Assembly (NCBI RefSeq): GCF_017874615.1
Contig: NZ_JAGIKV010000028.1
Coordinates: forward strand, 1-64,000
Direction of reading: 5' to 3'
Origin: Paenibacillus xylanexedens
GTDB lineage: Bacteria > Bacillota > Bacilli > Paenibacillales > Paenibacillaceae
Length of the DNA stretch: 64,000 nucleotides
Positions 34,488-42,372 of this stretch are shown here, piece by piece. The position numbers were made by a program, and so were the translations under genes. Each line of letters starts with the position of its first letter. The stretch's first letter is position 1. The notes below the pieces were generated by a model. It saw only the letters and a list, made by a program, of their open reading frames with translations, did no database searches and had not been told where the DNA came from.

Positions 34488-35594
34488 ATGAAACGAACAC
34501 AGCCTTCTTTTTTGCAAGCTATGATGTTGATCATGTTGTCCGTTGGCTTGATCAGCCATGTTCTGATTATTCCTGCCCTTTTGGCTGCGGCCAAAAGGGA
34601 TTCTTGGATTTCCGTCCTGCTATCAGCCGGACCATTTCTGATATTTGCGCTAATGCTCGCTTATGTCTCTCGTTTCCTCCAGCATCAAACCCTGCATGAA
34701 TGGTTAACATCCCGTCTCGGCAAGCCCATTGGCATGTTATTTCGAGTTGGGAACAGTCTCTTTTTTCTGAGCGCAATCTATTTCACCCTGCACGATACCA
34801 CGACTTGGGCCAAAACAAATTACCTGACAGAAACGCCAATTCTGGTAACCAGTATTGCCCTCATGTCTCTCTGTGCCTATGGGGCATATAAAGGCATCCG
34901 CTCACTGGCATTTACCGCAGGATTGATCCTTCCACTGGTGGTACTGCTGGGCTTTTATGTTGCCATTGTGAACACTCAATACAAGGATTACAGCCGTCTC
35001 CTGCCTGTGTTAGAACATGGCTGGCATCCCGTGCTGAATGGCATGATTTACAGTCTTGCAGGCATGTTTGAACTGCTGTTCATCTGGTATATCCAGCCTC
35101 ATCTCACCAAACGTATACGTGTATGGCAGTATCTGATGCTCGCACTCATTCTTGTGGGACTGACTGTCGGCCCACTCATCGGGGCGATTGTGGAATTTGA
35201 TCCTTTTGAGGCTGCTAAAATGCGATATCCCGCCTTTGAAGAATGGCGAATTGCCTCCTTGGGCAAATACATCGCCCAGACCGACTTCTTTTCCATCTAT
35301 CAATGGCTCGCAGGCTCGTTCACCCGGATTAGTCTCGCCATGTATATTGTAGTAGAAATATGGAATATTAAGAGCTCTACCAGAAGGCTTATCAGTTGTA
35401 TCTCGTTAGGTGTCTTCTTTATTCTAACCATGTTGTATCCTCTGGATGATATGACCTTCGAAAAGCTTCTGGTCGAATACATATTTCCGTTCAATCTCGT
35501 ATATCTGAGCGGACTTGCGATTATCGCGACGACAGTTGCCTTTATCCATTCACGCCATCAGAGGAGGAAACATCATGGAGCATCAAGCGATTGA
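34488..35594 (+). CDS. Spore germination receptor B subunit (GerB family), second operon
   Basis: 368 residues with about ten membrane helices. It resembles the GerB proteins of the first operon in layout but is clearly diverged: it starts QPSFLQAMMLIMLSVGLISHVLI and lacks the REVGDFMTTQ motif, which is replaced by TLHDTTTWAKTNYLTETPI. First gene of a B-A-C operon; it overlaps the A gene by 20 bp. The start is preceded by AAAGGAGA. Confidence 0.92.
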   Translation: MKRTQPSFLQAMMLIMLSVGLISHVLIIPALLAAAKRDSWISVLLSAGPFLIFALMLAYVSRFLQHQTLHEWLTSRLGKPIGMLFRVGNSLFFLSAIYFTLHDTTTWAKTNYLTETPILVTSIALMSLCAYGAYKGIRSLAFTAGLILPLVVLLGFYVAIVNTQYKDYSRLLPVLEHGWHPVLNGMIYSLAGMFELLFIWYIQPHLTKRIRVWQYLMLALILVGLTVGPLIGAIVEFDPFEAAKMRYPAFEEWRIASLGKYIAQTDFFSIYQWLAGSFTRISLAMYIVVEIWNIKSSTRRLISCISLGVFFILTMLYPLDDMTFEKLLVEYIFPFNLVYLSGLAIIATTVAFIHSRHQRRKHHGASSD

Positions 35595-37044
35595 CACCAC
35601 GTCCCATGAAACACTGCTTGCCTCTTTGAAAGAGCAGTTCGATCCATGTGCAGATGTCGTTATTCAGACCTTTCCTGTTAAAGACGAATCTGATCAGCCC
35701 GTAATTCTGCTTTATTGCGACGGTCTCGTCGACGGTAAACAAATTAACCAATTTATTATTCCCCGTCTGGAACAGCACTCCCTGATCATTGAGGAATCAC
35801 ATCCTAAAGAACTGGGATTAACGTTGAATCCGTTGGATGACCTCACAGATACTAACAAGCTTAATATGTTGATATTTAGTGGACAACTACTGATCATTTT
35901 CGGTAATGGTGTACAGTCCTGCAGTGTGGATATTGCTGATATCCCGGGACGCAGTCCCGAAGAATCAGCTATTGAGACATCAGTTAAAGGCCCGCGCGAT
36001 GGATTCACCGAAGAACTCACTACAAACGTGGCCCTTATTCGTAAACGAATGAAAACATCTTCGATGTGTTATGAGAAATATGTCAAAGGCGGTCGTACCC
36101 AGACAGCCATTGGACTTCTATATGTAAAAGATATTATCAATCCAGACATTCTGAAAGAAGCAAGACACAATCTGGATCAGATTGAGATTGACGGCATTCT
36201 GGGCACCTCAATCATGGAGCGAGCTGTCATGGGAGGAATCCGGAGTATCTTTCCACTTACAGATAATACCGAACGTCCTGATTTTGTCGTGGATTCCCTG
36301 TTAAATGGACGTTTTGCCGTTCTCATTGAAGGTTCTCCCGTGGCGGTCATCGCACCAACTACACTTTTCAATCAGTTGAAGTCTCCGGAAGACGAAAGCA
36401 CACCTTTTTTCATCGTTACCTTCGAACGGATTTTGCGTATTTCCGGTCTGCTGATTGCCTGTTTCTTCCCAGCCTTCTATATCGGCCTGACCAGTTTCAA
36501 TGTGGAACAGATTCCGTTACCTCTCTTGGCTACGATTGCCGGTACTCGGATGGGCCTGCCCATGCCGGTGACGCTGGAAGCATTTCTAATGATTTTTATG
36601 TTTGAGCTATTTAACGAAGCCGGTCGCAGGTTACCACGTGCATTGGGCCAGACCGTCAGTGTGGTCGGTGGACTTATCATCGGGGATGCAGCCATTCGTG
36701 CCGGGATTACGTCTCCCACCATCATAGTCACGGTAGCGATCTCAGTCATCTCCAGCTATATTCTCGTGAACACCGTGCTGAGCGGGGCTACTGCACACAT
36801 TCGTATCGGAATGCTCATTATGTCTTCGATCCTTGGATTATTTGGATTTATGATCGGACTGTTCGCTCTTTTGGTGCACCTCGTATCGTTGGAATGTTAT
36901 GGCGTATCCTATCTGTCACCCGTATCTCCCTACATTCCAGGAGATTTCACGCAGGCCGTATCCATGCCCCCTTCTATGAAAAGAACCAAACGTCCAGCAG
37001 CACTTCATACCCAGGATTCCACCCGCCGGAGGAAGCGTCCGTGA
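35575..37044 (+). CDS. Spore germination receptor A subunit (GerA family), second operon
   Basis: 489 residues from the ATG at 35575, after GAGGAGGAAACATC; an in-frame TTG further upstream has no site. The N-terminal domain has DGLVDGKQINQFI and KGPRDGFTEELTTNVALIRKRM, and the C-terminal part has about five helices with TRMGLPMPVTLEAF and ALGQTVSVVGGLIIG. It pairs with the B and C proteins encoded beside it. Ends in a GTGA overlap with the C gene. Confidence 0.94.
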   Translation: MEHQAIDTTSHETLLASLKEQFDPCADVVIQTFPVKDESDQPVILLYCDGLVDGKQINQFIIPRLEQHSLIIEESHPKELGLTLNPLDDLTDTNKLNMLIFSGQLLIIFGNGVQSCSVDIADIPGRSPEESAIETSVKGPRDGFTEELTTNVALIRKRMKTSSMCYEKYVKGGRTQTAIGLLYVKDIINPDILKEARHNLDQIEIDGILGTSIMERAVMGGIRSIFPLTDNTERPDFVVDSLLNGRFAVLIEGSPVAVIAPTTLFNQLKSPEDESTPFFIVTFERILRISGLLIACFFPAFYIGLTSFNVEQIPLPLLATIAGTRMGLPMPVTLEAFLMIFMFELFNEAGRRLPRALGQTVSVVGGLIIGDAAIRAGITSPTIIVTVAISVISSYILVNTVLSGATAHIRIGMLIMSSILGLFGFMIGLFALLVHLVSLECYGVSYLSPVSPYIPGDFTQAVSMPPSMKRTKRPAALHTQDSTRRRKRP

Positions 37045-38198
37045 AAAGATGGGTATCCATAAGTGGGCTTCTTATAAGCTGTTTGATCCTGCTAACGGGG
37101 TGCTGGGATTCCAAAGAGGTGCAAAGTATTAACTTCATCACGGCAATAGGAATAGACTATGTGGACAACCAGTATATTACGTATGCCCAACTGATTGACT
37201 TCTCCAGTATCGCAAAACAGGAAACGCCAACTTCCCGGGAGACAAGGGATATCTGGATTGGACGGGGCGAAGGTACAACACTGAGCATGGCTATTAACGA
37301 CTTGTATGAAACGTCACAGCAGCAAACGCTCTGGACTCATGTTAAAGCCATTGTTTTATCGAAAAATGCTCTCGACGGGAAGCTGGAGGATATATTTAAC
37401 ACGTTGCTGCATTCAGGTCAACTGAGATATACACCCTGGATTTACGCGACAGAACATAACATTCCGGACGTGCTCTCCCCTTCTGCGCTGCTGAACCAAT
37501 CCGCCCAGACCATTGAGTTATTTGAGCCCATGAGGCTATACAAACAGCATTCCGGTTACGAACCTATCCGGCTCCATCAGCTTCTTGATGGACTACGGGA
37601 GCCAGCTTCCGTTGTTCTTTTACCCTCGGTTTCAACAAGGAACGAGACTTGGTTCAACGGGGATAAAACTCCCCCCCTTGTTAGAATGGATGGATTTTAT
37701 GTTATTTCCAAAGGCACAAGTCAGGGTAGAGTTGCAGGAGCAGACGCAGACGGTACACGATACGTAAATTATGAGCGCGTACATCAGTACCCACTATACG
37801 TATATGGGAATGGTCGAAAGACTCCTGATTTAACCCTGATGCTTCGTGATCCCAAGACTAGAATCAAGGCAAGGAAACAAGGAGATGGCGTCACATTTGA
37901 TCTGGTTACCTCAGTCAAAAGTTCCATCACCGAAGACCATGGAGCCCCACGCACGCCTCATGCCATGGAACAAGAAGCCGAACAACAGATCGAATCCCAA
38001 ATCCGAGATACGTTCGAAAAAACCAAGTCACACAAGATTGATTCATACGGTCTTGTGGAACACTTATATCGCCACAACCTTCCCTTATGGAAACAGGAAG
38101 TCTACAACCGGGCGGATCCACTCAAACGTTTTAAGCTTGGAAAAGTGGAGGTTCACGTAGATATCCTGAATGCGAGCACGTATAAATACAGCGAATAA
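37041..38198 (+). CDS. Spore germination receptor C subunit, lipoprotein (Ger(x)C), second operon
   Basis: 385 residues from a GTG at 37041, 8 nt after CGGAGG and overlapping the A stop codon by 4 bp. The signal peptide ends in LLTGC, then WDSKEVQSINFITAIGIDY as in GerC proteins. The C-terminal part has SYGLVEHLYRHNLPLWK, equivalent to the GFGQEVY region of the other copy. Third and last gene of the operon. Confidence 0.93.
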   Translation: MKRWVSISGLLISCLILLTGCWDSKEVQSINFITAIGIDYVDNQYITYAQLIDFSSIAKQETPTSRETRDIWIGRGEGTTLSMAINDLYETSQQQTLWTHVKAIVLSKNALDGKLEDIFNTLLHSGQLRYTPWIYATEHNIPDVLSPSALLNQSAQTIELFEPMRLYKQHSGYEPIRLHQLLDGLREPASVVLLPSVSTRNETWFNGDKTPPLVRMDGFYVISKGTSQGRVAGADADGTRYVNYERVHQYPLYVYGNGRKTPDLTLMLRDPKTRIKARKQGDGVTFDLVTSVKSSITEDHGAPRTPHAMEQEAEQQIESQIRDTFEKTKSHKIDSYGLVEHLYRHNLPLWKQEVYNRADPLKRFKLGKVEVHVDILNASTYKYSE

Positions 38199-38210
38199 AT
38201 GAAGAAAAAA

Positions 38211-38249
38211 AAGCCCCGTGCCTGCATTGGATGCAAGGTTACGGGGCTT
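38211..38249. terminator. Terminator between the second ger operon and the ASRT-like gene
   Basis: AAGCCCCGT and ACGGGGCTT with inner GCCTGCAT/ATGCAAGGT pairs. On the minus strand it is followed by eight T, so it terminates the ASRT-like gene; on the plus strand it follows the ger stop codon by 12 nt with a weaker tail. Confidence 0.85.
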
Positions 38250-38284
38250 CTTACCATCTCCAACTATGCTGTCGATTGGGGAAG

Positions 38285-38701
38285 TTATCCTAATGGATAC
38301 GCCATGACACTCATCAAAGCCAATTCAGGCTGGGTCGTGTCCAAACGACTGTACTGGACGATAACGGGGATATTGCTCGAAACCGTAATCGCATAAGGCA
38401 CGCCCGGCGGAATAGACTGCTCCCCGGATCGTAGCGATGCAGTGCGAATGTGCTTCGTCCTTCTCGCTGGCACTTCAGCGACCATACCTTCGAGTGGTTC
38501 TCTGTCTTCAAAGTAAATCGTGATGTGCAGCTCCGCATCCGTGGCACTGGTGTTAAGTACACAGATGCTCTCATGACTCTCCAATGTGCCCCGGCTCTCC
38601 GGGGGAATGTAACCATCCGGAATGACCCAGTAGGTGTGACCTGTAGCTGCTGAAACATTCTTACGGGCAGATGTGCCTGATTCTGTTTGGTCAGGTATCA
38701 T
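38285..38701 (-). CDS. Sensory rhodopsin transducer-like (ASRT family) protein
   Basis: 138 residues, soluble, beta-rich. It matches the family of the Anabaena sensory rhodopsin transducer: YWVIPDGYIPPESRG, SHESICVLNTSATDAELHITIYFEDREPLEG and a C-terminal VPYAITVSSNIPVIVQYSR. The Anabaena protein is a tetramer that binds DNA and carries signals from a rhodopsin. No rhodopsin gene is present here. Members in non-phototrophs are often near sugar-use genes and have been suggested to bind carbohydrates. The neighbouring acetylesterase and sugar importer fit that. Single gene with AAGGAGG about 10 nt before the ATG. Confidence 0.85.
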   Translation of the reverse strand: MIPDQTESGTSARKNVSAATGHTYWVIPDGYIPPESRGTLESHESICVLNTSATDAELHITIYFEDREPLEGMVAEVPARRTKHIRTASLRSGEQSIPPGVPYAITVSSNIPVIVQYSRLDTTQPELALMSVMAYPLG

Positions 38702-38748
38702 TGAAATATATCCTCCTTTTTTTTACGAGTGCAATATAGGTTAAAAAT

Positions 38749-38921
38749 CCGTGGGCTCGCTGGGCGGTCGCTTCGGTGGGCGGATCGGGCTGTGGGCCGC
38801 TGTTGGCTCGGGATTTCTATGGCTCATTCGCGGGGGCAACTCTTAAAACCCGTGGGCTCGCGGGGCAGCCGCTTCGGCGGGCGGATCGGGCTGTGGGCCG
38901 CTGTTGGCTCGGGATTTCTAT
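38749..38921. repeat. Direct repeat of a 72-bp GC-rich unit (two copies)
   Basis: Copies at 38749-38820 and 38850-38921 are separated by 29 bp. Both run from CCGTGGGCTCGC to CTCGGGATTTCTAT and differ at only a handful of positions. They are far richer in G+C than the flanks. Open frames through them are not preceded by ribosome binding sites. Function unknown; they may be an extragenic repeat family of the genome. Confidence 0.85.
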
Positions 38922-39099
38922 TCATTTCCCCTCAGCAGGGGAAATCCCGCTCCAAAGGCGGACGCTTCGCTCCCTCTACCCGATTCCGCCCTTCTTCGCT
39001 GCTACGCTCGCCGGACTGATTTAAAAGATTATTGCCTTCGCTCTTCGCTGGGCAACTTTGTTTCGCTCGTTACTTCGTTTAACTCGCTTCGCTTAAATA
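38922..39099. other. Non-coding stretch rich in TTCGCT motifs
   Basis: Follows the GC-rich repeat. It contains CATTTCCCC/GGGGAAAT as an inverted repeat (38924-38944) and many short CTTCGCT, TTCGCTCG and ACTTCGTTT motifs. No gene is supported. It lies between the repeat and a tRNA-like fragment and resembles debris of repeated extragenic DNA. Confidence 0.5.
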
Positions 39100-39138
39100 C
39101 AGACGCACAGGACTTAAAATCCTGCGGGAAGTTATCCC
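39100..39138 (+). pseudogene. tRNA-Leu (TAA) fragment
   Basis: Part of a leucine tRNA: the end of the D arm (CAGACGCA), an intact anticodon arm CAGGA-CTTAAAA-TCCTG with anticodon TAA at 39115-39117, and the start of a long variable arm (CGGGAAGTTATCCC). The acceptor stem, the first part of the D arm and the T arm are absent. It cannot be a functional tRNA. It may be a relic of a mobile element that used a tRNA-Leu gene as attachment site. Confidence 0.6.
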
Positions 39139-39174
39139 CTAGAACAATAGAATTAGATCCTCTACTGATACTGA

Positions 39175-40416
39175 TTACCGCAGATACATCTGCAACGGTT
39201 GCAATTGCAACTCGCGGATGGCTTCTGCTACCTGTTGGGCAAGGCGGCGGGCACCGCGTTCCTGAAAATGCGTGTTATCCTCCACGCCTGAGGGGAAGTT
39301 CACATACTCGCCTGGCAGCACCCACATAAAGTCGTCCTTAGTGCCTTCAACGCCCACCTGCTCGAACAGAAGACGGCTGCGCTCAGCCAGATCGATCAGT
39401 GGAACATCTTCCTCTTCCGCCAGCTCACGCATGGCGATGATATAATCGCCGTGCGTATCGGTCAATGTGCCATCGTCCGCAAAATAGCGACGATGCACTG
39501 GGGTTATGAGCACTGGACGAGCCTTGGCTTCGCGTGCAGCATCGATATACTTTTTCAAATATTCCTTATATGTTGTGAATGGGTCCGTCCCACGTTCAGG
39601 ATCCGGCTTCTCATCGTTATGTCCAAATTGAATAAAAAGAAAATCTTCAGGCTTGATTCGCTCCAGAATGGCGCTTAATCTGCCTTCATTAATAAAACTG
39701 CGGGAACTGCGCCCTGACTGGGCATGATTATCCACTGCCACATCATGTTTGAACTGTGCTGGCAATAGCTGGCCCCAACCGCAATATGGATATCCACTTT
39801 CCGGCTGATCTGTTACGGTTGAATCCCCGGCAAGAAATACGGTCATGGTCTGATTCGCAAGGGTAATCTCTAACACATTGATTCTTGGCGCGGGACCGGA
39901 GAATGACAGACGAAGTCTGCCACCGCGAACAACAACCGAGAATCTAACCTCTGCGTATTGTCCGGGAAGTGTGCGAATGGTTGGCAGTACAAGCCTGCCT
40001 TCACCAGCTTTCACGCGGGTCACTGTCTCAGCCAATTCATCCCCTGCAACAAGTAATACTTGGTAGGTTCCGTCGGGAACATCCACGATGAACGATGCTT
40101 TGAGCGGAATACAGAAGCCTGAACGCAATCGGGCAGACATGGTTGTCTGCCCCGGATTGTTATGATGTGGTTTTGTGGGATCCGACACATCGTCATCGCT
40201 AATGCGTTGTTTCTCATACACTAGAGATCCTGCCTCGAATCCGTATCCTCCGCGTTCCTCATATGCGGTTGTTGCAGTTACTTTCAGATAATCCCCTGTC
40301 TCATCTGCTCTTCCCGAGTCCGGTCCAAAGTTAAACTTCCAGCTGGTCACGGACACTGCCTGGCCCTCTGCCGCTGCCCCCATGGCAACGGCCTGACTAC
40401 CCTGAGCTTTATTCAA
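39175..40416 (-). CDS. Rhamnogalacturonan acetylesterase-like SGNH hydrolase
   Basis: 413 residues with a TTG start 9 nt after AAGGAGG. No signal peptide, so cytoplasmic. The N-terminal 185 residues form a beta-rich, galactose-binding-like domain (SWKFNFGPDSGRADETGDY). The SGNH domain follows: block I FLAGDSTVTD (Ser199), the Gly of NHAQSGRSSRSF, block III FGHND and block V EDNTHF with the catalytic Asp/His. This is carbohydrate esterase family 12, like B. subtilis YesT/RhgT, which removes acetyl groups from rhamnogalacturonan fragments. The sugar importer genes lie directly upstream, 70 bp away, in the same direction. Confidence 0.92.
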   Translation of the reverse strand: MNKAQGSQAVAMGAAAEGQAVSVTSWKFNFGPDSGRADETGDYLKVTATTAYEERGGYGFEAGSLVYEKQRISDDDVSDPTKPHHNNPGQTTMSARLRSGFCIPLKASFIVDVPDGTYQVLLVAGDELAETVTRVKAGEGRLVLPTIRTLPGQYAEVRFSVVVRGGRLRLSFSGPAPRINVLEITLANQTMTVFLAGDSTVTDQPESGYPYCGWGQLLPAQFKHDVAVDNHAQSGRSSRSFINEGRLSAILERIKPEDFLFIQFGHNDEKPDPERGTDPFTTYKEYLKKYIDAAREAKARPVLITPVHRRYFADDGTLTDTHGDYIIAMRELAEEEDVPLIDLAERSRLLFEQVGVEGTKDDFMWVLPGEYVNFPSGVEDNTHFQERGARRLAQQVAEAIRELQLQPLQMYLR

Positions 40417-40488
40417 AAGCGATAACCTCCTTGGTTAACTTTCGTAAACATTCATTCGGGCGAAGATACGAAGATACAGTAATCTGGC

Positions 40489-41328
40489 TTATCCTTTCAA
40501 TCCGCTGGTGCTCATCCCTTGAACAATTTGTTTTTGGAAGATGAAGAACACAGCTACAACCGGAACCAGACTGACGATGGACATCGCGAACATTGCGCCC
40601 CAGTTGGAAGCAGATTCGCTATCGAGGAACATTTTCAGTGCCATCGACACAGTGTATTTATCAGGCGAGTTCAGGTACAATACCGGACCGAGCAGATCCT
40701 CCCATCTCCAGTAGAAGGAGAAGATGGCTGCAGTCGCCAGAGAAGACTTGATCAGTGGCATAATAATCTGAATATACAGTCTGAATTTGTTACAACCATC
40801 GATGGTTGCAGCCTCATCCAGCTCCTTCGGAATCGTTCGAATGAACTGTACCATCAGGAAGATGAAGAACGGCATTCCGAAGAATGTAGGTACAACGATT
40901 GGCAAGATAGTGTTCAGCCAGCCGAGCTTCGTGAAAATGATGTACTGAGGAACCAATACCACGTCATGTGGCAACATGAGTGTTAACATCATCAAGGAGA
41001 ACCAGAATGTACGGCCCTTGAAGTTAAGTCTGGCAAAACCGAAAGCGATCAGCGATGACGATATCACGGCACCGATGGTGGAAATCACCACGATAACAAG
41101 TGAATTGGTGATGTAATCCATAAACGGTCTTCCAGCGGTTCCTTTCCAACCATCCACATAGTTACTCCAAATCCACTTGGTAGGGAACAGAGTATCCGCA
41201 GTGACGAAGATCGTACGGCTTTCCTTGAATGAACTGAAGAGCATCCAGAGTACGGGATACAACATCAGGAGGGCAAGCGCTGCAACGAACAGGTGATAAA
41301 TGGGCCATTTCACATTTCTCCAAACCAT
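40489..41328 (-). CDS. Sugar ABC transporter permease, MalG type
   Basis: 279 residues, six membrane helices, CUT1 family. The EAA loop that docks on the ATPase reads LDEAATIDGCNKFRLYIQIIMPLIKS. It ends QKQIVQGMSTSGLKG, the standard ending of MalG-type permeases. It works with the MalF-type permease 2 bp upstream and the binding protein. No ATPase gene is nearby, so a shared MsmX-type ATPase encoded elsewhere is expected. Similar to YesQ of B. subtilis. Confidence 0.94.
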   Translation of the reverse strand: MVWRNVKWPIYHLFVAALALLMLYPVLWMLFSSFKESRTIFVTADTLFPTKWIWSNYVDGWKGTAGRPFMDYITNSLVIVVISTIGAVISSSLIAFGFARLNFKGRTFWFSLMMLTLMLPHDVVLVPQYIIFTKLGWLNTILPIVVPTFFGMPFFIFLMVQFIRTIPKELDEAATIDGCNKFRLYIQIIMPLIKSSLATAAIFSFYWRWEDLLGPVLYLNSPDKYTVSMALKMFLDSESASNWGAMFAMSIVSLVPVVAVFFIFQKQIVQGMSTSGLKG

Positions 41329-41330
41329 CG

Positions 41331-42233
41331 TTACTTCCCTCCTTCAGATTCGTAAAACACCCAGTACTTGGATGTTAAGAATACTGCTACTGTAAGTCCA
41401 CCAATCATAAGAAGCATGATCCAGGCCATCGCCGAAGCATAACCCATGTTGTTAAACATAAATGCCTGACGGAACAGATATAGAGAATAAAGCATGGTAC
41501 CATCCATTGGACCGCCTTCTCCTTTGGAGATAATGTAGGCTGGTACAAACGTCATAAATGCACCAATCGTTTGCATAATCATGTTAAATAGAACGATCGG
41601 GCTAAGCAGTGGCAAGGTAATGCTAAAAAATTTCCGTATAGGATTCGCGCCATCCACACCTGCTGCCTCGTACATCTCAGTAGGGATATTTTTGAGACCA
41701 GCCAGGAAGATCAGCATGGACGAACCAAACTGCCACACAGACAGTGAGATGAGCATAACAAGAGATGCATTCGGGTCACCAAACCAGCTTATAGGCCCAA
41801 TCCCGATTGCCGTTAGAGCACTGTTGATAACACCCTCATTACTGAAGAGGTTACGCCACATAATGGATACGGCCACACTACCACCGATTATGGATGGCAG
41901 GTAATATAACGTCCGGTACGTTCCAATCATACGAGAGCCAGTGTTCAGGACCATCGCTACGAAGAGGGCAAAGACCAACCTTAACGGTACCCCAATGAAT
42001 ACATACAGAAACGTCACTTTGACCGAGTTCCAATATTTCGGGTCATCAAAAAACATTTTGGTGTAGTTATCAAGCCCAATCCACCGTGGAGAAGTGAACA
42101 AGTTATAACTCGTAAACGACATATATAAGGACACAAACATGGGGATGAGTGTGAAGCCCAGGAATCCAATAATAAACGGGCTTATGAACGCATATCCAGT
42201 TAAGTTTCTACGTAACGACGAATACTGCCTCAA
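41331..42233 (-). CDS. Sugar ABC transporter permease, MalF type
   Basis: 300 residues, six membrane helices, CUT1 family. Starts with RRNLTGYAFISPFIIGFLGF; the EAA loop is EMYEAAGVDGANPIRKFFSITLPLL. Partner of the MalG-type permease that follows it. Similar to YesP. Separated from the binding-protein gene by 139 bp containing a large hairpin. Confidence 0.94.
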   Translation of the reverse strand: MRQYSSLRRNLTGYAFISPFIIGFLGFTLIPMFVSLYMSFTSYNLFTSPRWIGLDNYTKMFFDDPKYWNSVKVTFLYVFIGVPLRLVFALFVAMVLNTGSRMIGTYRTLYYLPSIIGGSVAVSIMWRNLFSNEGVINSALTAIGIGPISWFGDPNASLVMLISLSVWQFGSSMLIFLAGLKNIPTEMYEAAGVDGANPIRKFFSITLPLLSPIVLFNMIMQTIGAFMTFVPAYIISKGEGGPMDGTMLYSLYLFRQAFMFNNMGYASAMAWIMLLMIGGLTVAVFLTSKYWVFYESEGGK

Positions 42234-42257
42234 TGGAACGAACCTCCTTCATGGATC

Positions 42258-42360
42258 AGCTTGCTCCCTCATCCTGGCTTCGGTCATCTGGACGGGGAAA
42301 GGCCCTCGCATTCGCGAGTAGCCCCATTCCCGACCATCCCTGAAGTGGGACGAGCAAGCT
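42258..42360 (-). other. Large intra-operon hairpin between binding-protein and permease genes
   Basis: AGCTTGCTC (42258-42266) and GAGCAAGCT (42352-42360) close a 103-nt structure with inner GGGG/CCCC and CTCGC/GCGAG (42305-42318) pairs. It has no T run. Placed directly after the binding-protein gene, it probably protects that mRNA segment or partly terminates, so the binding protein is made in excess over the permeases. Confidence 0.6.
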
Positions 42361-42372
42361 ATCATTCAACTG

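Noticed and set aside
38749..38921. The two repeats as the start of a CRISPR array
   Set aside because: Only two long, non-palindromic units of 72 bp with a 29-bp gap, and no cas genes anywhere in the window.
38729..39019. Open frames of 80-96 codons through the GC-rich repeat
   Set aside because: Arise from the low stop-codon density of GC-rich DNA. The frames are not preserved between repeat copies and lack ribosome binding sites.
39100..39138. Functional tRNA-Leu gene
   Set aside because: Only the anticodon arm and parts of the D and variable arms are present. No acceptor stem or T arm can be formed.
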